The translations under genes and the position numbers were made by a program. A DNA stretch of 64,000 bases, from positions 4,353,085 through 4,417,084 of the forward strand of contig NZ_CP049780.1 of the NCBI RefSeq assembly GCF_011193355.1, in the 5' to 3' direction. Origin of the DNA: Streptomyces sp. JB150 (GTDB lineage Bacteria > Actinomycetota > Actinomycetes > Streptomycetales > Streptomycetaceae). Every line of letters starts with the position of its first letter. Within the stretch, counting starts at the first letter, position 1. The notes under the pieces were generated by a model. That model was not told where the DNA came from and searched no databases. It was given only the letters and a program-made list of their open reading frames with translations. Positions 33,572-42,380 of the stretch are shown in pieces.

Positions 33572-34078
33572 TCACAGATCCAGGCGGTAGCAGTGGCCCT
33601 GCTGCTCCGACTCGGGCGTCGTGAAGGTCTCCGCCAGCCGCATCCCCAGCCGCCGGGTCACCGCGATCGAGCGGGCGTTGCGGGCGTTGACCAGGGCGAC
33701 CACGCTCGGCACGCCCGCCTCCCGCAGCCGCTCCAGCGTCATCAGCGCCGCCGCGGTCACATAGCCCCGGCCCCAGTGCTCCCGGCCCAGCCGCCAGCCG
33801 ATCTCGATCTCCCCGGCCGGGCCCCACGGCTGCGGCCAGGGCTGCGCGCCGGTGAAGCCGATGACCCGGCCGTCCTCGTCCAGCATCGTCCACAGGCAGA
33901 AGCCGAGTTCGGCGTCGTGCTTGCGCTGACGGGCCGTCAGCTCCTCGTAGACGGACAGCTCGGCGGAGCGGCCGCCGTGGAATGCCATGACATCCGGGTG
34001 GTCGAAGACCCGGTGCCAGGCGACGGCGTCCTCGTCGGTGGGGACGCGCAGCCGTACCACGGGGAGCGTTCTGTTCAC
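33572..34078 (-). CDS. GNAT-family acetyltransferase (RimJ/RimL-like)
   Basis: A 168-aa acetyltransferase_3-type protein. EIEIGWRLGREHWGRGYVTA is the acetyl-CoA motif, and VVALVNARNARSIAVTRRLG with M-R-L-A-E-T-F is the conserved end. Such enzymes acetylate protein N-termini or small amines. GTG 34078 has GAAGGG 8 nt upstream. It is divergent from the reductase gene at 34176. Confidence 0.85.
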   Translation of the reverse strand: MNRTLPVVRLRVPTDEDAVAWHRVFDHPDVMAFHGGRSAELSVYEELTARQRKHDAELGFCLWTMLDEDGRVIGFTGAQPWPQPWGPAGEIEIGWRLGREHWGRGYVTAAALMTLERLREAGVPSVVALVNARNARSIAVTRRLGMRLAETFTTPESEQQGHCYRLDL

Positions 34079-34175
34079 GGGGCAGCCCTTCAGCCGGTTG
34101 ATCAATTCTGCTGAATAGACTGCCCATGTCCAGTGCCGGTCGGCACGCAGATTTCGAACTTGGGGAGATCCCGCC

Positions 34176-35465
34176 GTGACCGAGCCCCTCCTCTCCGACA
34201 ACACCGCCGACGTGATCGTCGTAGGCGCGGGGCCGGCCGGCTCCACGACCGCGTACCACCTCGCCAAGGCGGGGCTCGACGTGCTGCTGCTGGAGAAGAC
34301 CGAGTTCCCGCGCGAGAAGGTGTGCGGCGACGGGCTCACCCCGCGCGCGGTCAAGCAGCTCGTCGCCATGGGCATCGACATCTCGGAAGAGGCCGGCTGG
34401 CTGCGCAACAAGGGCCTGCGCATCATCGGCGGCGGCGTCCGGCTCCAGCTGGACTGGCCGGATCTCGCCTCCTTCCCGGACTACGGCCTGGTCCGCAAGC
34501 GCGACGACTTCGACGAGCAGCTCGCCCGCCAGGCGCAGAAGGCGGGCGCCCGGCTGTACGAGCGCTGCAACGTCTCCGGGCCGATCGTCGACGACCGCAC
34601 CGGCCGCATCACCGGCGTCACCGCCAAGCTGGGCGAGGACAAGCGCGAGGTCTCCTTCCACGCGCCGCTCGTCGTCGCCGCCGACGGCAACTCCACCCGG
34701 CTCTCCCTGGCGATGGGCCTGCACCGCCGCGAGGACCGCCCGATGGGCGTCGCGGTCCGCACGTACTTCACCTCGCCCCGCCACGACGACGACTACCTGG
34801 AGTCCTGGCTGGAGCTGTGGGACCGCCGCGGCCCCGGCGAGGACCGGCTGCTGCCCGGCTACGGCTGGATCTTCGGCATGGGCGACGGCACCTCCAACGT
34901 CGGCCTCGGCGTCCTCAACACCTCCGACTCCTTCAAGGAGCTGGACTGGCGCGAGGTGCTGAAGGCCTGGTGCGCCTCCATGCCCGAGGACTGGGGCTAC
35001 ACCCCCGAGAACATGACCGGCCCGATCCGCGGCGCCGCCCTGCCGATGGCCTTCAACCGCCAGCCGCACTACACCCGCGGCCTGCTCCTCGTCGGCGACG
35101 CCGGCGGCCTCGTGAACCCCTTCAACGGCGAGGGCATCGCCTACGCCATGGAGTCCGGCCAGATCGCCGCCGACGTCATCGTCCAGGCCCACGCCCGGTC
35201 CACCCCGGCCCAGCGCGAGACCGCCCTCCAGCGCTACCCGCGCGTCCTCAAGGACACCTACGGCGGCTACTACACCCTCGGCCGCGCCTTCGTGAAGCTC
35301 ATCGGCAACCCGAAGGTCATGAAGATCGCCACCCAGCGGGGGCTCACCCACCCGCTGCTGATGAAGTTCACCCTCAAGCTGCTCGCCAACCTCACGGACC
35401 CGACGGGCGGCGACGCGATGGACCGCATCATCAACGGCCTGTCGAAGGTGGCCCCCAAGGCGTGA
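34176..35465 (+). CDS. Geranylgeranyl-reductase-family FAD oxidoreductase (MenJ-like)
   Basis: A 429-aa flavoprotein. The dinucleotide motif is ADVIVVGAGPAGSTTAYHLA. It also has the family motif TEFPREKVCGDGLTPRAVKQ and the late FAD motif LLLVGDAGGLVNPFNGEGIA. Homologues hydrogenate isoprenoid double bonds; in mycobacteria MenJ saturates menaquinone. Its place between ubiE and nuo supports menaquinone tail reduction, in line with the partly saturated menaquinones of Streptomyces. The GTG start follows GGGGAGA. Its TGA abuts the stop of the convergent MFS gene (TGATCA). Confidence 0.83.
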   Translation: MTEPLLSDNTADVIVVGAGPAGSTTAYHLAKAGLDVLLLEKTEFPREKVCGDGLTPRAVKQLVAMGIDISEEAGWLRNKGLRIIGGGVRLQLDWPDLASFPDYGLVRKRDDFDEQLARQAQKAGARLYERCNVSGPIVDDRTGRITGVTAKLGEDKREVSFHAPLVVAADGNSTRLSLAMGLHRREDRPMGVAVRTYFTSPRHDDDYLESWLELWDRRGPGEDRLLPGYGWIFGMGDGTSNVGLGVLNTSDSFKELDWREVLKAWCASMPEDWGYTPENMTGPIRGAALPMAFNRQPHYTRGLLLVGDAGGLVNPFNGEGIAYAMESGQIAADVIVQAHARSTPAQRETALQRYPRVLKDTYGGYYTLGRAFVKLIGNPKVMKIATQRGLTHPLLMKFTLKLLANLTDPTGGDAMDRIINGLSKVAPKA

Positions 35466-36629
35466 TCACGCCACCCCGTCCCGTGCCCGCCGTGCCGCCC
35501 GCCCGCTACGGCGGCCGGCGGCGGCCAGGGCCGCTCCCACCGCGGCGAGAGCGACGCTGACCCAGGCGGCGGCCCGCTGGTCGCCCGCCGCGGAGGCGGC
35601 CGCCCCGGCCGCCAGAGGCCCGGCGAACGCGCCCACGTTCAGCGCGGCCGTGGCGAACGAGCCGCCCAGCGCGGGCGCGCCGGACGCCGCCCGCAGCACC
35701 CGCCCCACCAGCGCCGAGCCGGCGCCGAAGGACAACGCGCCGAGGACGGCGGCCAGGAGGAACAGGGGTACGGCGCCCGAGGCGGTCAGGGCGAGCGCCG
35801 CCCAGCCGGCCGGCAGCGCGGCCGTCGCGTACCGGACGAGACGGCCGTCGCCCCGGCGGCCGGCCACGGTCACCCCGAGGAAGGCACCCGCTCCGAACGC
35901 CGCGAGCAGCCCGGGCACCACCGCCTCGGGCAACCGCGTCACCTCCGTGGCGACGACGGCGAGGTGGGCGAACGTCGCGAAGGTCGCCCCGTTGACGAGC
36001 GCGGCGAGCGCCAGCGCCGACCGCACCGGGCGTTCCCCGAGGACCCGCAGCTCCCGGCGGACCGAGACCGGGGCGCGGCCGGCGGCGCCGGCGGGCGCCG
36101 AGCGGAACACCAGCGCCAGCGCGGGCAGACACAGCGCGGCCACCGCCCAGAACGCCGCCCGCCACCCGGCCCGCTCACCGAGCAGCGCGCCCGCGGGCAC
36201 CCCGGCGACGCACGCCAGCGTGACCCCGGACAGGAGCACGGCGGTCGCCCGGCCCTGCTCGGCGGGAGGGACGAGGGAGGCGGCCACGGACATCGCCACC
36301 GCCAGGAAACCGGCGTTGACGAGCGCGGCGACGACCCGGGTGGCGAACAGCACCGCGAAGTCGTCCGTGAGCGCGCCGGCCACATGCACGGCGACGAACG
36401 CCGCGAGGAACACCGCCAGCGCCCGGCGGCGCGGCCAGTGGGCACTCCAGGCGGCCATCACCGGGGCGCCGGCGACCATGCCGATCGCGTAGGCGGAGGT
36501 CAGGCTCGCCGCGGCGGCCGGTGACACGGACAGCTCCCGGGCGATGCCCGGCACGAGCCCGGCCAGCATGAACTCGGACGTCCCCTGGGCGAAGACGGCG
36601 AGGCCCAGGACGTGAAGGAGGAAAGGCAA
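35466..36629 (-). CDS. MFS efflux transporter (chloramphenicol-resistance-like)
   Basis: A 387-aa MFS protein with about 12 TM segments, beginning MPFLLHVLGLAVFAQGTSEF and containing LTSAYAIGMVVGAPVMAAW-like TM2 residues. The N-terminus matches the Cml/CmrA drug-exporter group. The start is probably TTG 36629 with GGAG 8 nt upstream, since no ATG or GTG fits. It is convergent with the MenJ-like gene, stop against stop. The substrate is unknown. Confidence 0.83.
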   Translation of the reverse strand: MPFLLHVLGLAVFAQGTSEFMLAGLVPGIARELSVSPAAAASLTSAYAIGMVAGAPVMAAWSAHWPRRRALAVFLAAFVAVHVAGALTDDFAVLFATRVVAALVNAGFLAVAMSVAASLVPPAEQGRATAVLLSGVTLACVAGVPAGALLGERAGWRAAFWAVAALCLPALALVFRSAPAGAAGRAPVSVRRELRVLGERPVRSALALAALVNGATFATFAHLAVVATEVTRLPEAVVPGLLAAFGAGAFLGVTVAGRRGDGRLVRYATAALPAGWAALALTASGAVPLFLLAAVLGALSFGAGSALVGRVLRAASGAPALGGSFATAALNVGAFAGPLAAGAAASAAGDQRAAAWVSVALAAVGAALAAAGRRSGRAARRARDGVA

Positions 36630-36935
36630 AGAGTCGACTCCGGCGTGAGACGCGGGCAGGAAGCATCCGCGCGCCGGACAAGTCAGGGAAGGAGGAACCG
36701 GCCAGGCACGCGGAGCGCGTGTCCGGTCGCCGGGGGCGGCTCGGAGAGCCGTACGGCGGTCAGCCTGCGGCCCGCCGCCGGGCGACCGGCGGCTCCGCTC
36801 TGTCGGACTCGGGGTTCGTCACGCGAGGCACGCTAGCGGCGCGCTCGCGGCGAGGCAACGGGAATACCGTCCCGAGGACGGGCGGAGGGCCGCAGCCCCC
36901 GAGCGGCTGCGGCCCTTCCCACGATGAGAGGCGAC
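36630..36935. other. Gap between MFS and NlpC/P60 genes
   Basis: These 306 bp hold the NlpC/P60 terminator at 36887-36915 and presumably the MFS promoter. The short forward frames here have no family features. Nothing else is seen. Confidence 0.5.
36887..36915 (-). terminator. Hairpin terminator after the NlpC/P60 gene
   Basis: GGGCCGCAGCC (36887-36897) pairs perfectly with GGCTGCGGCCC (36905-36915) over a 7-nt loop. It lies 21 bp beyond the NlpC/P60 stop. Confidence 0.8.
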
Positions 36936-37766
36936 TCAGAGGACGCGCACCGCGCCCGACGCCGGGTAGCCGGACAGGTCCTGGATGACGACGCCCTTGG
37001 AGGGGTTCGCGGCGTCCAGGTACTGGCCGTTGCCGATGTAGACACCCACGTGGTACGCGGAGCCCTTGCCACCCCAGTACAGGATGTCGCCGGGCTGGAT
37101 CTGGGACAGCGGGATGTCGGTGCCGACCATCGACTGGTCCTGGGACACGCGCGGCAGGTCCACACCGACCTGGCGGAAGGCGGCCTGGACGAGGCTGGAG
37201 CAGTCCCAGGCGTTGGGGCCGGTCGCGCCCATGACGTAGGCGTCGCCCAGCTGGGCCTTGAGGAACGAGATGACCGTACCGACGCTGCCGCTCGCGGGCG
37301 CGGAGACGGACGGCGCGGACACGGAGCCCTGCGGGGACGCGGAGGCGGACGCGGACGCGGTGAGCGTGGTGCGCTCGGCGTCGCGGGCGGCGCGCTCGGC
37401 GGCGGCCCGGCGCGCGGCCTCCTCGGCCTTCTTCTTGGCTTCCGCCTTCTTCTTCGCCTCGGCGAGGTCGGCCTTGGCCTCCTTGGCGGCCTGGGCCGCG
37501 GCCGCGTCACGCTCGGCCCGCAGCTCGTAGTTCGCGGCGGCCAGTTCGGTGGCGTCCGCGGACTCGGCGACCTGGGCGGCCAGGTCGTCCGTCAGGGTGG
37601 GCAGTTCGAGAGTCTGCGTCACCGGTTCGGCGGCGTTCGCGGACGCCGACGCACCGGCCACTGCCACGGTGCTGAGGATGCCACCGGCAACTCCGGCCCG
37701 CATCGCGATCGAGGACGCGCTGCGGCGGGGCTTCCGGTGGCTGCGTATGTGAGCGGTGTGGGACAT
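36936..37766 (-). CDS. Secreted NlpC/P60 peptidoglycan endopeptidase
   Basis: A 276-aa exported protein. The signal region covers residues about 1-45 (MSHTAHIRSHRKPRRSASS, then a hydrophobic segment ending ASANAAEP). A Lys/Ala/Glu coiled coil (about 55-135) and a Ser/Ala linker follow. The NlpC/P60 domain (about 165-276) has the catalytic Cys in NAWDCSSLVQAAF and the His in SAYHVGVYIGNGQYLDA. It cleaves stem-peptide bonds. ATG 37766 is chosen over upstream in-frame ATGs because MSHTAHIRSH matches family starts. The next gene, on the other strand, is nuoA. Confidence 0.9.
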   Translation of the reverse strand: MSHTAHIRSHRKPRRSASSIAMRAGVAGGILSTVAVAGASASANAAEPVTQTLELPTLTDDLAAQVAESADATELAAANYELRAERDAAAAQAAKEAKADLAEAKKKAEAKKKAEEAARRAAAERAARDAERTTLTASASASASPQGSVSAPSVSAPASGSVGTVISFLKAQLGDAYVMGATGPNAWDCSSLVQAAFRQVGVDLPRVSQDQSMVGTDIPLSQIQPGDILYWGGKGSAYHVGVYIGNGQYLDAANPSKGVVIQDLSGYPASGAVRVL

Positions 37767-38138
37767 GAGAACAACCGGTATCAGGGGCTCCTTCATACCT
37801 TCAAGAAACGTGGCGTGCGCCACAGTTGCTCAATCAGGCCTCCGAAACCCGGTCGTCAGCCTCCTTATTGACGCCGTAACGGACATTGCGGACCCACCCT
37901 CTCAAGCCTGTGATCATGGGCTTTCGTCGTTACGCCCGAATTGCCCCGCGCCTACCACCGGTTGGGATGGTTGGCCAAGCCCGCTTCTCGGGGCCCCGCG
38001 CGAATGTGGCAGAGGTCACGGAACGGTTACCCGGAGGGGCGCGTCTCGGGCGCGCGGCGACGGCCGGCCCGCTCGTGAACGCGCGCACACGTCCACACCC
38101 CGCCTCGCGACTTCTTTCGAGGTGTGAACGGAGCCCCC

Positions 38139-38191
38139 TATCAAGAGATCGGGTCCAGCGCCAATTTGCATGCAGCGGAAATCTCTTGATA
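38139..38191. repeat. 11-bp perfect inverted repeat
   Basis: TATCAAGAGAT (38139-38149) and ATCTCTTGATA (38181-38191) are exact complements, 31 bp apart. They are in unusually AT-rich DNA between nlpC and nuoA. They could form a stem or a paired protein site. Confidence 0.6.
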
Positions 38192-38386
38192 TTGAGACGC
38201 CCCTTCCGAGCTGCGGCGACGAGCGAAAATGTCACTACTGGTGATCACTCTGACGCTTCGCGTACGAAGATCACCGCTCATACGACTTCATGATCCTTCG
38301 TCAGGTGGTGGAGATCACAAAGCTTGTGCAATACCCCGTGTCGCAGATCACAGAGCGGCGGGCATAAGATGCGAGGCAGTTGGGCT

Positions 38387-38402
38387 TGTGACCTGCTTCA
38401 CA
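38387..38402. promoter_or_regulatory. Rex operator (ROP) upstream of nuoA
   Basis: TGTGACCTGCTTCACA matches the Rex consensus TGTGAACGCGTTCACA at both outer half-sites: TGTGA and TTCACA are intact. It lies about 10-25 nt downstream of the predicted start of transcription (-10 TAAGAT at 38365-38370), a blocking position. Rex is the NADH/NAD+-sensing repressor known to control nuo in Streptomyces. Confidence 0.75.
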
Positions 38403-38509
38403 TGTTCTCGATCTTCGCCGGGGCCAGCGGGGTTGGCGGGACCGGTGGGGCGGGTGTGAGCCCGGTGAAACCGCCAGCAGTCAGTGCCGACTGAGAGGAG
38501 CGAGGAGCG

Positions 38510-38869
38510 GTGAACGCGTATGCGCCCATCCTCGTACTGGGAGCCCTCGGGGCAGGCTTTGCGATCTTCTCCGTGGTCATGGCCACGCTGATCGGTCCGA
38601 AGCGGTACAACCGCGCCAAGCTCGAGGCCTACGAGTGCGGTATCGAGCCGACCCCCACGCCGGCCGGCGGCGGGCGCTTCCCCATCAAGTACTACCTGAC
38701 GGCGATGCTCTTCATCGTCTTCGACATCGAGATCGTCTTCCTCTACCCCTGGGCCGTCACCTTCGACGCCCTGGGTGTGTTCGGGCTCGTGGAGATGCTG
38801 CTCTTCGTGCTCACCGTCTTCGTCGCCTACGCCTACGTCTGGCGGCGCGGCGGCCTGGAATGGGACTAG
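38510..38869 (+). CDS. nuoA: NADH-quinone oxidoreductase subunit A
   Basis: A 119-aa membrane subunit with three TM helices. [14 protein letters not shown] (conserved Cys loop) and [20 protein letters not shown] are the family core. It is part of the proton-channel region near the quinone site. GAGAGGAG lies 9 nt before GTG 38510. It is the first gene of the 14-gene nuo operon; the Rex operator precedes it. Confidence 0.96.
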   Translation: MNAYAPILVLGALGAGFAIFSVVMATLIGPKRYNRAKLEAYECGIEPTPTPAGGGRFPIKYYLTAMLFIVFDIEIVFLYPWAVTFDALGVFGLVEMLLFVLTVFVAYAYVWRRGGLEWD

Positions 38870-38882
38870 GGGCCTTTTAGTC

Positions 38883-39437
38883 ATGGGACTCGAAGAAAAG
38901 CTGCCGAGCGGCTTCCTGCTGACCACCGTCGAGCAGGCCGCCGGGTGGGTGCGCAAGGCATCGGTCTTCCCGGCCACCTTCGGCCTGGCCTGCTGCGCCA
39001 TCGAGATGATGACCACCGGCGCCGGACGGTACGACCTGGCGCGCTTCGGCATGGAGGTCTTCCGCGGCTCGCCGCGCCAGGCCGACCTGATGATCGTCGC
39101 CGGCCGCGTCAGCCAGAAGATGGCGCCGGTGCTGCGGCAGGTCTACGACCAGATGCCGAACCCCAAGTGGGTGATCTCCATGGGGGTCTGCGCCTCCTCC
39201 GGCGGCATGTTCAACAACTACGCCATCGTCCAGGGCGTCGACCACATCGTCCCCGTCGACATCTACCTCCCCGGCTGCCCGCCGCGGCCGGAGATGCTCA
39301 TGGACGCCATCCTCAAGCTCCACCAGAAGATCCAGGGCTCCAAGCTCGGGGTCAACGCCGAGGAGGCGGCCCGCGAGGCGGAGGAAGCGGCGCTCAAGGC
39401 CCTGCCGACGATCGAGATGAAGGGGCTGCTGCGGTGA
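38883..39437 (+). CDS. nuoB: NADH-quinone oxidoreductase subunit B
   Basis: A 184-aa peripheral subunit carrying Fe-S cluster N2. The ligands are visible in [11 protein letters not shown] (tandem Cys), [20 protein letters not shown] and LPGCPPRPE. It passes electrons to the quinone. ATG 38883 lies 13 bp after nuoA. The C-terminal ~25 residues are an Ala/Glu-rich extension. Its stop overlaps the nuoC start. Confidence 0.97.
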   Translation: MGLEEKLPSGFLLTTVEQAAGWVRKASVFPATFGLACCAIEMMTTGAGRYDLARFGMEVFRGSPRQADLMIVAGRVSQKMAPVLRQVYDQMPNPKWVISMGVCASSGGMFNNYAIVQGVDHIVPVDIYLPGCPPRPEMLMDAILKLHQKIQGSKLGVNAEEAAREAEEAALKALPTIEMKGLLR

Positions 39438-40195
39438 GCGACGCGAACGGCACCCAGGGTGCGCACGGGCCGGACCGGCCCAACCCCGAGCAGGACCTCA
39501 GCGCCTCCAACCTCCCCGGACAGCGCGGCGACGGCGGCGAGGAGATCCGCGTCCAGCGCGGCATGTTCGGCGCGAACAACGGCGGCGACACCTCCGGCTA
39601 CGGCGGCCTGGTCCGCTCGGTCCGGCTCCCGGGACCGGCGAGCAGGCCCTACGGCGGCTGGTTCGACGAGGTCGCCGACGAGCTGGAGGGCGCGCTGGAG
39701 GAGCAGGGACTGCTCCCCGGCAACGCCATCGAGAAGACGGTCGTCGACCGCGGCGAACTCACCTTCCACATCGAACGCGAGCACCTGGTCCGCGTCGCCC
39801 GCACCCTGCGCGACGACCCGGCCCTGCGCTTCGAGCTGTGCACCGGCGTCAGCGGCGTCCACTACCCGCACGACAAGGGCCGCGAGCTGCACGCCGTCTA
39901 CCACCTGCGCTCGATCACCCACAACCGGCTGATCCGCCTCGAAGTCAGCGCCCCGGACGCCGACCCGCGCATCCCGTCCCTGGTCGAGGTCTACCCGACC
40001 AACGACTGGCACGAGCGCGAGACGTACGACTTCTTCGGGATCGTCTTCGACGGCCACCCGGCCCTGACGCGGATCATGATGCCGGACGACTGGCAGGGCC
40101 ACCCGCAGCGCAAGGACTACCCCCTCGGCGGCATCCCCGTCGAGTACAAGGGCGCCCAGATCCCGGCTCCGGACCAGCGGAGGTCGTACTCGTGA
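39434..40195 (+). CDS. nuoC: NADH-quinone oxidoreductase subunit C
   Basis: A 253-aa 30-kDa-type subunit. The core contains [20 protein letters not shown], then [20 protein letters not shown] and RKDYPLGG. An N-terminal extension of about 65 Gly/Asn-rich residues precedes the fold, as in other actinobacteria. It is separate from NuoD, unlike the E. coli fusion. GTG 39434 overlaps the nuoB stop by 4 nt. Confidence 0.95.
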   Translation: MSDANGTQGAHGPDRPNPEQDLSASNLPGQRGDGGEEIRVQRGMFGANNGGDTSGYGGLVRSVRLPGPASRPYGGWFDEVADELEGALEEQGLLPGNAIEKTVVDRGELTFHIEREHLVRVARTLRDDPALRFELCTGVSGVHYPHDKGRELHAVYHLRSITHNRLIRLEVSAPDADPRIPSLVEVYPTNDWHERETYDFFGIVFDGHPALTRIMMPDDWQGHPQRKDYPLGGIPVEYKGAQIPAPDQRRSYS

Positions 40196-41514
40196 GCACT
40201 TCGCACGCCTCCCCCAGGGAGACCACTGAGGGCACCGTCTACACGGTCACCGGCGGCGACTGGGACGAGATCGTCCAGTCCGCGGCCAAGGCCGACGACG
40301 AGCGCATCGTCGTCAACATGGGCCCGCAGCACCCCTCCACCCACGGGGTGCTCCGCCTGATCCTGGAGATCGAGGGCGAGACGGTCACCGAGGCCCGCTG
40401 CGGCATCGGCTACCTGCACACCGGCATCGAGAAGAACCTCGAGTACCGGACCTGGACGCAGGGCACCACGTTCGTGACGCGCATGGACTACCTGACGTCC
40501 TTCTTCAACGAGACCGCCTACTGTCTCGCCGTCGAGAAACTGCTCGGCATCGAGGACCAGATCACCGAACGCGCCAAGATCATCCGCGTGCTCCTGATGG
40601 AGCTGAACCGGATGTCCTCCCACCTGGTGTGCATCGCCACCGGCGGCATGGAGCTGGGCGCCACCACGATCATGATCTACGGGTTCCGCGACCGCGAGAT
40701 GATCCTCGACCTCTACGAGCTCATCACGGGCCTCAGGATGAACCACGCGTACATCCGCCCCGGCGGACTCGCCCAGGACCTGCCGCCCGGTGCGGTGGAC
40801 CAGATCCGCGAGTTCGTGAAGAAGATGAAGCGGAACCTCCCGGAGTACGACAAGCTCGCCACCGGGAACCCCATCTTCAAGGCCCGCATGCAGGACATCG
40901 GCTACCTCGACCTGGCCGGCTGCATGGCCCTCGGCGCCACCGGCCCGATCCTGCGCTCCACCGGCCTCCCGCACGACCTGCGCAAGGCCCAGCCCTACAG
41001 CGGCTACGAGACGTACGACTTCGACGTCCCGACCACCGACACCTGCGACGCCTACGGCCGCTTCCTGATCCGGCTGGAGGAGATGCGCCAGTCGCTGCGG
41101 ATCATCGAGCAGTGCCTGGACCGGCTCCAGCCCGGCCCGGTCATGGTGCCTGACAAGAAGATCGCCTGGCCCGCCCAGCTCGCCCTCGGGCCGGACGGTC
41201 TCGGCAACTCCCTCGACCACATCAAGAAGATCATGGGCACCTCCATGGAGGCCCTGATCCACCACTTCAAGCTGGTCACCGAGGGCTTCCGGGTCCCGCC
41301 CGGACAGGCCTACGCGGCCGTCGAGTCACCCAAGGGCGAACTCGGCGTGCACGCCGTCTCCGACGGCGGCACCCGCCCCTACCGGGTCCACTTCCGCGAC
41401 CCGTCCTTCACCAACCTGCAAGCCATGGCGGCGATGTGCGAGGGCGGCCAGGTCGCCGACGTCATCGTCGCCGTCGCGTCCATCGACCCCGTGATGGGAG
41501 GCGTCGACCGGTGA
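40192..41514 (+). CDS. nuoD: NADH-quinone oxidoreductase subunit D
   Basis: A 440-aa 49-kDa subunit lining the quinone cavity. [34 protein letters not shown] and the C-terminal [14 protein letters not shown] are diagnostic. HPSTHG includes the quinone-site His. GTG 40192 overlaps nuoC by 4 nt. Confidence 0.97.
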   Translation: MSTSHASPRETTEGTVYTVTGGDWDEIVQSAAKADDERIVVNMGPQHPSTHGVLRLILEIEGETVTEARCGIGYLHTGIEKNLEYRTWTQGTTFVTRMDYLTSFFNETAYCLAVEKLLGIEDQITERAKIIRVLLMELNRMSSHLVCIATGGMELGATTIMIYGFRDREMILDLYELITGLRMNHAYIRPGGLAQDLPPGAVDQIREFVKKMKRNLPEYDKLATGNPIFKARMQDIGYLDLAGCMALGATGPILRSTGLPHDLRKAQPYSGYETYDFDVPTTDTCDAYGRFLIRLEEMRQSLRIIEQCLDRLQPGPVMVPDKKIAWPAQLALGPDGLGNSLDHIKKIMGTSMEALIHHFKLVTEGFRVPPGQAYAAVESPKGELGVHAVSDGGTRPYRVHFRDPSFTNLQAMAAMCEGGQVADVIVAVASIDPVMGGVDR

Positions 41515-42380
41515 CCACCTCATCCTCGGAGCGAGCCGAGCGAGGCGTCAGTCTGGGCATGCCCGAGCTGCCCGCGCCCGACTACCCGGACGACGTCCGA
41601 GCCCGGCTCGAACGGGACGCGCGGGAGATCATCGCCCGCTACCCGGACTCCCGGTCCGCACTCCTGCCGCTGCTGCACCTGGTGCAGTCGGAGGAGGGCC
41701 ACGTCACGCGCACCGGGATGCGGTTCTGCGCGGAGACGCTCGGCCTGACCACGGCCGAGGTCACCGCGGTGGCCACCTTCTACACCATGTACCGGCGCAA
41801 GCCCTCCGGTGACTACCAGGTGGGCGTGTGCACCAACACCCTGTGCGCGGTGATGGGCGGCGACGCCATCTTCGAGACCCTCCAGGAACACCTGGGCGTC
41901 GGCAACGGCGAGACCACCGACGACGGCAAGGTCACCCTGGAGCACATCGAGTGCAACGCGGCCTGCGACTACGCCCCCGTCGTGATGGTCAACTGGGAGT
42001 TCTTCGACAACCAGACCCCGGACAGCGCCCGGCGCCTCGTCGACGACCTGCGCGCCGGCCGGCCCGTCAGCCCCACCCGCGGCGCGCCCCTGTGCACCTT
42101 CAAGGAGACCGCCCGGATCCTGGCCGGCTTCCCCGACGAGCGGCCCGGCGCCGTCGAGGCGGGCGGCAGCGGCGGACCGGCGTCCCTGGTGGGCCTGCGC
42201 CTGGCCAAGGGCGAGGCGGCGCCCGCGCGCGTGGTCCACCCGCGCGGTGAGGCACCCCGTGACGAGCCGCCGCACCAGCCGCCGCCCGCGGAGCACCTCA
42301 GCTCCCACGACGCGCCGCAGTCCACATCGGCCTCCGACCCCGCGAACCCCAGCGGACCCGTCGCCGAGGAGGGGGAGTGA
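41511..42380 (+). CDS. nuoE: NADH-quinone oxidoreductase subunit E
   Basis: A 289-aa 24-kDa-type subunit. The [2Fe-2S] N1a ligands are in [12 protein letters not shown] and [17 protein letters not shown]. The fold ends near residue 190. A Pro/Ser/Glu-rich tail of about 90 residues follows, making it longer than the E. coli protein; similar tails are known in Streptomyces. GTG 41511 overlaps nuoD by 4 nt. Confidence 0.95.
   Translation: MTTSSSERAERGVSLGMPELPAPDYPDDVRARLERDAREIIARYPDSRSALLPLLHLVQSEEGHVTRTGMRFCAETLGLTTAEVTAVATFYTMYRRKPSGDYQVGVCTNTLCAVMGGDAIFETLQEHLGVGNGETTDDGKVTLEHIECNAACDYAPVVMVNWEFFDNQTPDSARRLVDDLRAGRPVSPTRGAPLCTFKETARILAGFPDERPGAVEAGGSGGPASLVGLRLAKGEAAPARVVHPRGEAPRDEPPHQPPPAEHLSSHDAPQSTSASDPANPSGPVAEEGE

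Larger units (their letters stand above)
37767..38509. promoter_or_regulatory. 743-bp divergent regulatory region between nlpC and nuoA
   Basis: No gene is seen. The region is less GC-rich than its surroundings. It holds an 11-bp inverted repeat pair (38139-38191), four GATCAC boxes (38243, 38269, 38313, 38346), the dyad CACAA-AGC-TTGTG (38316-38328), a -10-like TAAGAT (38365-38370) and a Rex-type site (38387-38402). Confidence 0.6.

Noticed and set aside
33099..35351. A 750-codon reverse-strand open frame
   Set aside because: It is antisense to the reductase and GNAT genes and composed of Val/Gly/Ala/Arg-rich shadow sequence. Only its last 127 codons form the PASTA gene.
37767..38010. A c-di-AMP riboswitch upstream of the NlpC/P60 gene
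   Set aside because: The gene type is a usual target, but the reverse-strand leader lacks the GGGGTGAA and CCGAACCCGACAGC blocks that are clear at 61069-61252.
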